Positions 6,676 to 15,080 of a stretch of 15,786 nucleotides of DNA are shown in pieces. Position numbers and translations under genes: made by a program. The notes under the pieces were generated by a model. That model saw only the letters and a program-made list of their open reading frames with translations, was not told where the DNA came from and searched no databases. Numbering within the stretch: the first letter of the stretch is position 1; the number at the start of each line of letters is the position of its first letter. The DNA comes from CAYYJM01 sp964471755 (lineage in GTDB: Bacteria > Planctomycetota > Planctomycetia > Gemmatales > Gemmataceae), in assembly GCA_964471755.1 (NCBI GenBank), contig CAYYJM010000143.1, positions 1 through 15,786 on the forward strand, in the 5' to 3' direction.

Positions 6676-9600
6676 ATGATGCGCTCGTTCCTCTCCCTGC
6701 TCGTGACGACCCTGGCTCTGCTGCCGGGCACCGCGTTCGCCCAGGAAAAGCTCCCCGCCGGGACCAAGGTCGCCCGGCTTGAGGTCGCACCGGACCGCGT
6801 TGATCTCACCGGCCCGTACGCCTACTGCCAGATCGTTGTCACCGCCATCACCGAGACGAACGAGCGGATCGACGCCACCCGCCTGGCGAAGATCGAGGCT
6901 CCCGGTTCGGTGACCATCAACCCGACTGGCCTGATTCGTCCGGTGGCCGATGGCCAGGGCGAGATCCGGCTCTCCCTGGAGGGCAAGACCGCCACGCTGG
7001 CCGTCGCCGTCCGCGATGCGAAGAAGCCGACCACGGCCAGCTTCGTGCGCGATGTCATGCCCTTGCTGTCGCGTCTGGGCTGTAATGCCGGGACGTGCCA
7101 CGGAGCCCAGGTCGGCAAGAATGGCTTCAAGCTGTCGCTGCGCGGCTACGACCCGCTCCTGGACCATCAGGCTCTGACCGACGACCTGAGCGGCCGACGC
7201 ATGAACCGGGCCGCTCCGGACGCCAGCCTGATGCTCATGAAGCCGGCCGGCAGCGTGCCGCACGTCGGCGGTGCCGTCATGAAGCCGGGCGACACTTCCT
7301 ACGAACTGATTCGCTCGTGGATCGCTGGCGGCGTCGTTCTCGATCTGAAGACCCCACGGGTCGCCTCGCTGACGATCACCCCGGCCAGCAGCGTCATTCC
7401 GCTGCCCGGCATGAAGCAGCAGATGCGCGTCCTGGCGAAGTATCCCGATGGCAGCGTTCGCGATGTGACGATGGAGGCGTTCATCGAGAGCAGTAATACC
7501 GAGGTCGCCACGACGGATCGCAACGCCACGGTGACGGCCATCCGTCGCGGCGAAGCGACGCTGCTGGCCCGCTACGAGGGCACCTACGCCGCCGCTGGCC
7601 TCATCGTCATGGGCGATCGCAGCGGCTTCGCCTGGAAGTCGCTGCCACAGTACAACTGGATCGATACCCTCGTCGATGAGAAGCTCCAGGCCATCAAGGT
7701 ACAGCCGAGCGGCCTGTGTACCGACGCCGAGTTCCTGCGTCGGGTCTACCTCGACCTGATCGGTCTGCCACCGGAGCCGCAGGAGGTGCGGGCGTTCCTC
7801 GACGATCCACGCCCCAGCCGTGAGAAGCGCGAGGCGGTCATCGATCGCCTGATCGGCAGTCCGGGATACATCGAACACTGGACGAACAAGTGGGCCGATC
7901 TGCTCCAGGTCAACCGCAAGTTCCTCGGCCAGCCGGGAGCCCAGGCCTTTCGCGGCTTCATCCGCCAGGCCGTCGTCGATGACATGCCGTACGACCAGTT
8001 CGTGCGCGCGATCCTGACCGCGAGCGGCTCGAACGTCGCCAATCCGCCGGCCAGCTACTACAAGGTGCTGCGCGAGCCGGAGGCGACCATGGAGAACACG
8101 ACGCAACTCTTCCTGGCCATCCGCTTCAACTGCAACAAGTGCCACGATCATCCGTTCGAGCGCTGGACTCAGGATCAGTACTACCAACTGGCGGCGTACT
8201 TCGCTCAGGTGAACCTGGCGGAGGATCCGAAGTACAAGGGGCAGAAGCTCGGTGGCAGTGCCGTCGAGGGAGCCAAACCGCTGGTCGAGATCATCACCGA
8301 CGGCAAGAGCGGCGCGGTGAAGAACCTCCGCACCGGCGACGTGGCCGAGCCACACTTCCCCTACGTTCATGGCGGCAAGACGCTCACGGCGTCGGCCACT
8401 CGCCGTGAGCAACTCGCGGCCTGGATCACCGCTCCGGAGAATCCGTACTTCGCGCGCAGCTACGTCAATCGGCTGTGGAGCTACCTGCTCGGTGTCGGCA
8501 TCATCGAGCCGGTCGATGACGTCCGGGCCGGCAATCCGCCGACCAACCCGAAGCTGCTCGACCGCCTGGCCGCCGAGTTCATCAAGAACGGCTTCCGGAG
8601 TCGTGAGACGATCCGGACCATCTGCAAGTCGCGCGTCTATCAGCAGTCGGTCGAGGCCAACGAGTGGAACAAGGACGACGAGATCAACTACGCCAGGGCT
8701 CTGCCCCGGCGGCTGTCGGCCGAGGTTCTCTACGACGCGATCCATCACACGCTGGGCGTGCCGAGCCGCCTGCCGGGCCTGCCGGTGGGGGCTCGTGCCG
8801 CCGAGTTGCTCGACTCGACGCAGGACGTGGGGAATAACTTCTTCTTGCTGTTCGGCAAGCCAGCCCGCGAGAGCGTCTGCGAGTGCGAGCGGACCACGTC
8901 GTTGATGCTGGCTCCGATCCTCAACCTGGTCAACGGCCCGGGTCTCGGCGACGCCATTCGCGATGGGAACAACCGGATCGCGAAGCTGCTACAGGCTCAC
9001 AAGGACGATCACAAGGTGGTCGAGGAACTCTACTTGGCCATCCTGGGTCGCTTCCCCACGGCTCGCGAGATGGACCTGAGCCTGAAGGCGATCGCGGCCG
9101 GCAAGGCCGACTTCGACGCGATCCGGGCCGAGCATCAGAAGAAGGCCGACGAGCTGGCCGCGTACGAGAAGACGATCCCAGCGAAGGCTGCGGCCTACGA
9201 GAAGACTCTCGGCCGGCAGACGGAGTGGCTCCCCGCCGAGGTGATCGAGGCGACCGCCGATGGCGGCGTCAAGCTGAACAAGCTCGACGATGGTGCCATC
9301 CTGGCCGGCGGCCCGCTGCCGAACACGGGCACCTACACGCTCCGGTTGAAGGTGCCGCAGGGTAACCTCACCGGTCTGCGTCTGGAGGCGCTGCCCGACG
9401 ACGCTCTGCCGGCCAAGGGCCCCGGCCGGGCCGAGAACGGCAACTTCGTGCTGACGACGCTGACCGTCAAGGCGAAGCCACTCGGCACCGCTGGGCCGGC
9501 GAAGCCGGTCAAGCTGGTCAATCCGCAGGCGACCTTCGCTCAGACCCGGTTCCCGATCGAGAATGCCCTGACGCGCCAGGCAAACAAGGGTTGGGCGATC

Positions 9601-10002
9601 GCTCCACAGTTCGGCAAGGCGCACATGGCGATCTTCGAGTTCGAGCAGTCCCAGGGCAACGCGCAGGGCGTCGAACTGATCGTGACGCTGGACCAGAAGT
9701 TCGCCGCGGCGGCGAAGCATCTGCTGGGCAAGTTCCGCCTGACGGTGACGACGAGCGCCCGGCCGTTCAACCTCAAGCCGGTGCCGGCGGCTCTGGCTCA
9801 GGCCCTGAATACGCCGAAGGAGAAGCGGACGCCGGCGATGTCGGCCCTGCTGCTGAACACGTATCGTGCCCAGGATGGCGAGCTGGCGCGTCTTCAGCGC
9901 GAGCTGGCCGAGGCTCCAGGGCCGATTGATCCGCGTCAGCTCGGAGTGCAGGACCTGGCCTGGGCGCTGGTCAACAGCAAGGCGTTTCTGTTCAATCGAT
10001 GA
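6676..10002 (+). CDS. Secreted Big2 / cytochrome / DUF1549 / DUF1553 protein
   Basis: An 1108-residue exported protein of the planctomycete DUF1549–DUF1553 group; the biochemical role of this group is not established. The signal peptide ends AFAQ (about residue 23). Domain order: Ig-like Big2 domain (30-112); cytochrome-like domain (120-220) with an unusual CNAGTCH, i.e. C-x4-C-H (C136, C141, H142); second Big2-like domain (226-312); DUF1549 (326-512) with CNKCH (C486, C489, H490) followed by DHPFERWTQDQYY; DUF1553 (about 570-805). Residues about 815-850 look like a coiled coil, then comes a beta-rich stretch to about 1030. The usual DUF1553 terminus (DLAWALVNSKAFLFNR) follows only after this insert. 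The ATG at 6676 has GGAGG eight bases upstream; TTG 6673 and ATG 6679 are alternatives. It follows the cytochrome–WD40 gene and probably shares its transcript. The usual DUF1501 partner is not in the window. Confidence 0.92.
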   Translation: MMRSFLSLLVTTLALLPGTAFAQEKLPAGTKVARLEVAPDRVDLTGPYAYCQIVVTAITETNERIDATRLAKIEAPGSVTINPTGLIRPVADGQGEIRLSLEGKTATLAVAVRDAKKPTTASFVRDVMPLLSRLGCNAGTCHGAQVGKNGFKLSLRGYDPLLDHQALTDDLSGRRMNRAAPDASLMLMKPAGSVPHVGGAVMKPGDTSYELIRSWIAGGVVLDLKTPRVASLTITPASSVIPLPGMKQQMRVLAKYPDGSVRDVTMEAFIESSNTEVATTDRNATVTAIRRGEATLLARYEGTYAAAGLIVMGDRSGFAWKSLPQYNWIDTLVDEKLQAIKVQPSGLCTDAEFLRRVYLDLIGLPPEPQEVRAFLDDPRPSREKREAVIDRLIGSPGYIEHWTNKWADLLQVNRKFLGQPGAQAFRGFIRQAVVDDMPYDQFVRAILTASGSNVANPPASYYKVLREPEATMENTTQLFLAIRFNCNKCHDHPFERWTQDQYYQLAAYFAQVNLAEDPKYKGQKLGGSAVEGAKPLVEIITDGKSGAVKNLRTGDVAEPHFPYVHGGKTLTASATRREQLAAWITAPENPYFARSYVNRLWSYLLGVGIIEPVDDVRAGNPPTNPKLLDRLAAEFIKNGFRSRETIRTICKSRVYQQSVEANEWNKDDEINYARALPRRLSAEVLYDAIHHTLGVPSRLPGLPVGARAAELLDSTQDVGNNFFLLFGKPARESVCECERTTSLMLAPILNLVNGPGLGDAIRDGNNRIAKLLQAHKDDHKVVEELYLAILGRFPTAREMDLSLKAIAAGKADFDAIRAEHQKKADELAAYEKTIPAKAAAYEKTLGRQTEWLPAEVIEATADGGVKLNKLDDGAILAGGPLPNTGTYTLRLKVPQGNLTGLRLEALPDDALPAKGPGRAENGNFVLTTLTVKAKPLGTAGPAKPVKLVNPQATFAQTRFPIENALTRQANKGWAIAPQFGKAHMAIFEFEQSQGNAQGVELIVTLDQKFAAAAKHLLGKFRLTVTTSARPFNLKPVPAALAQALNTPKEKRTPAMSALLLNTYRAQDGELARLQRELAEAPGPIDPRQLGVQDLAWALVNSKAFLFNR

Positions 10003-10017
10003 TCGGACTCGGGGCAG

Positions 10018-10060
10018 ACGAATGCGGAATTCGCATGAAACATGCGAATTCCGTATTCGT
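10018..10060. terminator. 20-bp hairpin after the DUF1553 gene
   Basis: The left arm 10018-10037 and right arm 10041-10060 pair over 20 positions with one G-T mismatch (wobble in RNA) around an AAA loop. It starts 16 bases after the stop codon. The run of T that would make it a classical intrinsic terminator is weak (TTGTGT). The inner part, TTCGCATG-AAA-CATGCGAA, repeats the half-site seen in the palindrome at 10094-10110, so it may also serve as an upstream operator for the next gene. Confidence 0.6.
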
Positions 10061-10076
10061 TGTGTCGTATCGAGCC

Positions 10077-10104
10077 TTGAAGTCCAGAGTCTTCATGCGA
10101 TAAT
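10077..10104 (+). promoter_or_regulatory. Candidate promoter of the XRE–nucleotidyltransferase pair
   Basis: TTGAAG (10077-10082) and GATAAT (10099-10104) with a 16-base spacer form a good sigma70-type promoter, giving a leader of roughly 43 bases before the ATG at 10155. The -10 box lies entirely within the palindrome at 10094-10110. Confidence 0.55.
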
Positions 10105-10110
10105 TGCATG
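10094..10110. promoter_or_regulatory. 17-bp palindrome over the -10 box: probable operator
   Basis: CATGCGATAATTGCATG is a palindrome around its central A with a single G/T mismatch. It overlaps the -10 hexamer of the promoter driving the helix-turn-helix gene, the usual place for an autorepression site of an XRE-type antitoxin or regulator. The half-site CATGCGA recurs in inverted pair spacing at 10030-10048. Binding by the adjacent protein is inference. Confidence 0.5.
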
Positions 10111-10154
10111 TGAGATGTGGAGGTGAACTTTAGCGCGCTGGACGGTACAGGCCC

Positions 10155-10886
10155 ATGAGTGACCGGGAGACGGCCGCGTTCCTGGAGCGGCTTCGCAAAA
10201 ACCTCGGATTGACCCAGGCTCAGGTCGCCGAGCGCTGTGGGTTGCGCCAGTCCGACGTTTCGCGGATCGAAACCGGAAAACGATCGCTGAGTTTCGTCGA
10301 GGCGACTCAGTTCGCCGCGATTCTCAACGTCCCGCTCCAGGCGCTGCTCACCGGGGAGATGCAGGCGGGAACCAGACTGGGCGATCTGGCCCTGGAACTT
10401 CGGCACCTGGGAATCGCCGATCTGATGGTGGCGGACGAGCGGGTGCCCGGAGCGTTCCGCCCAGCGGAGGAGGTGGCGGCCCTCGCGGTTGGCGTCGAAC
10501 GCCCCGAGCCGCGGGTGATCGAGGCGCTACCTGCCGTTCTGGCCTGGAACCGCTGGCGAGCGGAGTTGCTCGCCGCGTTTGCCTGCGTGACCCATCCACT
10601 GGCGATCACCCGGCTGGCCTGGCTGGCGGAAATCACCCTGACCATCGACCGCACCGAGGGCTTCCCCGGCGGCCTGATCTCCGGCGACGACCTGATCCGC
10701 TTCCTCGATAGCGTGGATCGGCCAGACGAACCGGACGATCTGGGGCATCCCGGAGAAGGAGAGCCGCCCCATCGCGTCTGGAAATACTGGCGCATCGGCT
10801 ATGCGGCCGACCTGACGACCTTTCGGAATCGGGCGGCTGACCTTGAGGCCCGAAGACCATGCGCGACCAGATCCTCCGCTTTCTAA
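10155..10886 (+). CDS. XRE-family helix-turn-helix protein, probable antitoxin/regulator
   Basis: A 243-residue protein with an N-terminal XRE/Cro DNA-binding domain at 9-64: FLERLRKNLGLTQAQVAERC, then recognition helix QSDVSRIETGKRS (32-44). The remaining about 175 residues form one alpha-helical-looking domain (VIEALPAVLAWNRWRAELLA at 121-140; ITRLAWLAEITLTIDR at 151-166; YWRIGYAADLTTFRNRA at 211-227) that I cannot place in a named family. The gene overlaps the following nucleotidyltransferase-like gene by 28 bases in another frame, so the two are almost certainly co-translated. Probable role: autorepressor and neutralising partner of the downstream protein, as in AbiEi/AbiEii-like pairs. 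The ATG at 10155 is the only usable start (in-frame TAG at 10131), yet the strong GGAGGTGA lies 28 bases upstream, too far for normal use. The partner role is inferred from arrangement. Confidence 0.8.
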   Translation: MSDRETAAFLERLRKNLGLTQAQVAERCGLRQSDVSRIETGKRSLSFVEATQFAAILNVPLQALLTGEMQAGTRLGDLALELRHLGIADLMVADERVPGAFRPAEEVAALAVGVERPEPRVIEALPAVLAWNRWRAELLAAFACVTHPLAITRLAWLAEITLTIDRTEGFPGGLISGDDLIRFLDSVDRPDEPDDLGHPGEGEPPHRVWKYWRIGYAADLTTFRNRAADLEARRPCATRSSAF

Positions 10887-11443
10887 CCGCGATTGACGAC
10901 GCTCTGACCCAGGAGTTGCCGGGGGAACGTCTCGACCTGCACCTGATCGGGCGGGCCGCGCTGATCCTCTTCTATGAGGCTGGCGGTGGAGTCGCGACCC
11001 GAGACGTGGACGTGGTGCTGTTCAGTTCGCCGCCCACGCCAGCGATGCAGTTGGCACTCGACCTGTTCGGCAAGGATACCCAGGCGATGGTGATCCACGG
11101 CCTCTACCTGGAAAGCGTGCCCAGTCCCTTGCCGCCGATGGCCGCCGGGTATCGAACTCGCGCCGAGGCGTTCCGACTGGGCCCGTGGCAAGTCACGACG
11201 GCCTACAAGCTCGAGGTACACGACCTGGCCATCTCGAAACTGAAACGCTTCGCGCCGAAGGACCGGGAGGATTTGACCACACTGGCCGATAAGGGCCTCC
11301 TCCTCTCACAAACTCTCCGGGATCGACTGGAAAGCGCGTTTCTGTGGGACATGGAGAAGGACGGCGACCCGAGCCGAGATACGGCCTTTGACCATCTCCA
11401 GCGTCTGATCGCCTACATCGAGGGCAAGATGCCTGGACTGTGA
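10859..11443 (+). CDS. Nucleotidyltransferase-fold protein (DUF6036/AbiEii-like), probable toxin
   Basis: A 194-residue protein resembling the minimal nucleotidyltransferases of the DUF6036/AbiEii type. Residues 28-54 read HLIGRAALILFYEAGGGVAT then RDVDVVL. This is the 'G-x-A-x(n)-R-x-T/R-D-x-D' arrangement of the fold, with D49 and D51 as probable metal ligands; the first motif is GR rather than the usual GG or GS. The second conserved block is VHDLAISKLKRFAPKDREDL (120-139), with K127 and the K-D-R-E-D stretch typical of DUF6036-like proteins. Such enzymes, when toxic, transfer nucleotides to tRNA or protein targets; neither the activity nor the target can be read here. The ATG at 10859, with TGAGG ten bases upstream, lies inside the preceding XRE gene. 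The pair looks like a toxin–antitoxin or abortive-infection module. A housekeeping role is the alternative. Confidence 0.75.
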   Translation: MRDQILRFLTAIDDALTQELPGERLDLHLIGRAALILFYEAGGGVATRDVDVVLFSSPPTPAMQLALDLFGKDTQAMVIHGLYLESVPSPLPPMAAGYRTRAEAFRLGPWQVTTAYKLEVHDLAISKLKRFAPKDREDLTTLADKGLLLSQTLRDRLESAFLWDMEKDGDPSRDTAFDHLQRLIAYIEGKMPGL

Positions 11444-11469
11444 GGGGCGCGGTCCCCTATTGCCTCGTT

Positions 11470-11478
11470 TGCTACACT
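11470..11478 (+). promoter_or_regulatory. Extended -10 element directly before DAHP synthase
   Basis: TGCTACACT (11470-11478) matches an extended -10 (TGn-TAnnnT). The ATG follows seven bases after its last T, where transcription would be expected to begin. No -35 hexamer is seen at the right distance, as is common for extended -10 promoters. Confidence 0.4.
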
Positions 11479-11485
11479 ATTCCCC

Positions 11486-12535
<1,050 letters not shown>

Positions 12536-12536
12536 C

Positions 12537-12566
12537 ATTTAGCCGCCGGCAAGCCGGCGGCTAAAT
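12537..12566. terminator. Bidirectional hairpin terminator
   Basis: ATTTAGCCGCCGGC (12537-12550) and its exact complement (12553-12566) enclose only AA, so the actual loop is CAAG. It lies between the convergent DAHP synthase (stop 12535) and esterase fusion (stop 12576) genes, and A/T at the base of the stem gives each strand a short T/U tract. The GCCGCCGGC-centred hairpin is also the kind of sequence repeated in many planctomycete genomes, so it may be a repeat copy acting as terminator. Confidence 0.7.
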
Positions 12567-12575
12567 AAGCGCGAT

Positions 12576-15005
12576 TCACTTCCCCAGTCGGTCCAGGACG
12601 TTGCGCGTGATGCGCATCACGGCCGGGTCGCCGCCGCGCAGGCCGTGCGACCAGTCGGTCGTGCCGACTGTCACCACGGTGCCGCCACGCTCGTAGACGC
12701 CGACGACGGAGTTGCCCGTCCGGCCCCTTTCCCAGCGATCGTACCACACGCTGTCATCGGGGTGCCAGCGAGCGGGACACGTCGCCAGGATGGTGAACGA
12801 CTTCGGCGTGCCGTCGGCGTGAGTCGGATACGGCAGGCCGTCGCGCCAGGCGATCTCGCATCCATCGCACTCGTAGCCGACGATCGTGTCCTTGTCGCCG
12901 AAGGTGTCGCCGCGCTTCAGGTTCGTGCCGGCGAAGAGCCAGTGTTCCGGCCGATGGACGGTGAACTCGGCCTTGTCGTTCATGAACTGAAAGTGGCTCT
13001 TGCGGTAGCCGCCCCAGAGAAAGCCGACGCCGGTCAGTTCGTTCTCGGGCCGCTGCACCAGATGATGGCTCCAGAGCGAGGACAGCAGACGGTTCGGTCC
13101 ACCGTCGTAGAGCGGGTCCTGGACGAACGCCTGCTTGTAACAGCGCAGGGCCTGGCCAGACTCCTCGGGCCGAACCTGCCAGCAGCAGGTGTTGCCGCTG
13201 AAGAAGGCGACGTTGCCGCCCTTGCCGATGAACGCCTCCAGGGCGTCGCGCATGCCGCTGGACCAGTACTCGTCATGACCGACGCTCAGGACGAGTTTGT
13301 ACTTCGCCAGCATCTCGGGATGCTGTTCCAGATCGAGATTCGTCGCGTAATCGAGGGCGTAGCCGGCCTTCTCGGCCCATCGAACGAAGTGCTGCTCCCA
13401 GTTCGAGAACTGGCTCGCGATCGGTCGCTGGAACGACACCCGCCGCCCCTGGATGCCGTATCGGCCGTGGTAGGCGTAGAGGCTGTAGCCGGCCCAGTTG
13501 TTGTAGGCGTTGTAAGTGTTCGTCGAAAGCTGGAGCAGGATCTTGGCGTCCTTGCCAGGCTCGGCCGGGCGGACGACGAAGAAGGCATTGCTGGCGACCG
13601 GCTTGCCGTCGGCTCCCGGGCCTTCGAGATGGACGTTGTAGTAACCGGTCTTCCACTCCGCCGGCACATCGAGCGTCAGGCCGACGGGCCAGTGGCAGCC
13701 GTTGGCCGAGGCATCAGTCGGCACCTCGACTGCTGTCACCGGAACGTCATCGCGAGTGAAGACGACCTGGCGATCGGCTCCGAGGCGGGCGATCTCGATG
13801 CGAGCCTTGCCGGTCGTGCCGCTCAGATGCAGGGCGAGTTTGTCGCCAGCGACGACGCTGAGTCGGCCGGGATAGCCTTCGAGCCAGGCCCCGCGTTTGG
13901 GCTGCGGCAGCAGCGGAGCGAGGGCCTCCGCGAACAGCTCGGCCTGGCGAACGAAGCCGAGATCGGTTGGGTGCGAGCCGTCCACAGTCGCCTCGGTGTC
14001 ATCGCCGAGCAGCAGATCACCACGAAGGTAGGACAGCCCCTTGACGCCTTCCTTCGTGAGCGCATCGTAGCCGGCCTTGAAGGCGGCCCGGTTCGCCTTG
14101 TTGTGTTCGGCCTGGCCCTTGAGGAAGTGGCCGTTGGTGTAGGAGCGATCCTCGACGAGCAGGATCGGCGTCTCCGGCCGGGCCTGGCGCAGGAGCTTGA
14201 CGAAGGGCACCGTGCGCTCGGCGACCTCCTTCGGCGACAGGTTCGGCAGACAGTCGAGAACGTAGACGGCAGCGTCGATCTCGCCGAGCAGTTTCGCGAG
14301 TTCGGGTTCCAGCTTGCCGTTGCCGGAGAAGCCGAGGTTGATGATCGGCCGATCGAAGCGTCGGCCGAGAATGGCCGTGTGGACCATGCCGGGCCGCGAG
14401 GCGCAGCCGCCCTGGGTGATCGAGGTGCCATAGAAGACGATCGGCTTCTGCTGATGCGCCGGCCGAGCCGGGGCTTTCCTGAGCGTGGCGTCCTTCGGCA
14501 GGCCCAGCTCGACGGACGAGACGCCATTGTAGAGCGGCAGGTAGAGCAGGAACTCGTGCGGCTGGCCGTCGAGGCCGGTGAAGAGGGTGGCCGTGTTCGT
14601 CTGGGCCGTGGGCCGTGGACAGGCGACCCAGCGGTACTTGCCGTCGATCTTGACGTAGAGATCAAGGCCGCTGACGCCGGTCGCCGGCATGTGTGGCATG
14701 TCGAGGTTCTTGCTCGTCAGCGTCCAGCGAGCCTGGAGCGTCTTCGCGTCGGTGACAAAGCGGACGCACAGGCCGGCGGCGTGGTGGCTGAGGCCCCAGA
14801 CGGCGGGGCGGACGAGCTTCTCGGCCTTCGCGGGCAGACGATCGAACGGGGCCTTCGTGTCGGTCCAGCCCTGGCCTTCGAGACCGAGGGGCCGAATGTC
14901 GTACCAGAGGGTCGGTGGATCCCCCTCGGTTTTGGCCGTCTTCGGGTCGATCGTGTCAGCCGCCAGGAGTACGGCCGGGAGCAGAAGCAGCAGGGAGAGA
15001 CGCAT
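12576..15005 (-). CDS. Secreted SGNH esterase fused to N,N-dimethylformamidase-like domain
   Basis: An 809-residue exported protein. The frame is open further upstream to 15305, but that part is repeat sequence; the ATG at 15005 gives a clean signal peptide (MRLSLLLLLPAVLLAAD). Residues 30-180 are a beta-rich N-terminal module with GLDLY (113-117), the signature of the GxDLY domain found before SGNH esterases. Residues 188-368 are the SGNH hydrolase: GTSITQGG with nucleophile S195, NLGFSGNG (block II), N255 and DGSHP with D342/H345. Residues 375-480 are an Ig-like linker. Residues 485-809 resemble the large-subunit domain of N,N-dimethylformamidase: LSTNTYNAYNNWAGYSLY, VGHDEYWSSGMRDALEAF, GGNVAFFSGNTCCWQVR. 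The SGNH part should cleave an ester, perhaps on a polysaccharide; the second domain's substrate is unknown. No strong ribosome-binding site is seen. Confidence 0.88.
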   Translation of the reverse strand: MRLSLLLLLPAVLLAADTIDPKTAKTEGDPPTLWYDIRPLGLEGQGWTDTKAPFDRLPAKAEKLVRPAVWGLSHHAAGLCVRFVTDAKTLQARWTLTSKNLDMPHMPATGVSGLDLYVKIDGKYRWVACPRPTAQTNTATLFTGLDGQPHEFLLYLPLYNGVSSVELGLPKDATLRKAPARPAHQQKPIVFYGTSITQGGCASRPGMVHTAILGRRFDRPIINLGFSGNGKLEPELAKLLGEIDAAVYVLDCLPNLSPKEVAERTVPFVKLLRQARPETPILLVEDRSYTNGHFLKGQAEHNKANRAAFKAGYDALTKEGVKGLSYLRGDLLLGDDTEATVDGSHPTDLGFVRQAELFAEALAPLLPQPKRGAWLEGYPGRLSVVAGDKLALHLSGTTGKARIEIARLGADRQVVFTRDDVPVTAVEVPTDASANGCHWPVGLTLDVPAEWKTGYYNVHLEGPGADGKPVASNAFFVVRPAEPGKDAKILLQLSTNTYNAYNNWAGYSLYAYHGRYGIQGRRVSFQRPIASQFSNWEQHFVRWAEKAGYALDYATNLDLEQHPEMLAKYKLVLSVGHDEYWSSGMRDALEAFIGKGGNVAFFSGNTCCWQVRPEESGQALRCYKQAFVQDPLYDGGPNRLLSSLWSHHLVQRPENELTGVGFLWGGYRKSHFQFMNDKAEFTVHRPEHWLFAGTNLKRGDTFGDKDTIVGYECDGCEIAWRDGLPYPTHADGTPKSFTILATCPARWHPDDSVWYDRWERGRTGNSVVGVYERGGTVVTVGTTDWSHGLRGGDPAVMRITRNVLDRLGK

Positions 15006-15049
15006 GGAGAGTCCGCGGTGTTCGAGGTAAGGGATTCCGGTCCAACCCT

Positions 15050-15058
15050 GTTGTACCA
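15050..15058 (-). promoter_or_regulatory. Weak candidate extended -10 for the esterase fusion gene
   Basis: On the minus strand TGGTACAAC reads as an extended -10 (TGn-TACAAC), about 45 bases upstream of the start at 15005. No -35 box is recognisable. It lies just outside the repeat array. Confidence 0.25.
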
Positions 15059-15080
15059 CACCTTCGCAGCGGGTGGTACG

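Noticed and set aside
6519..6782. Small plus-strand frame encoding repeated PPTKVGG peptides
   Set aside because: The peptide repeats are the translation of the hairpin repeat, not a protein; the frame then overlaps the true DUF1549 gene start.
6394..8748. Long open reading frame (784 codons) on the minus strand
   Set aside because: Antisense shadow of the DUF1549/DUF1553 gene; it also reads through the hairpin repeats and shows no domain or plausible start.
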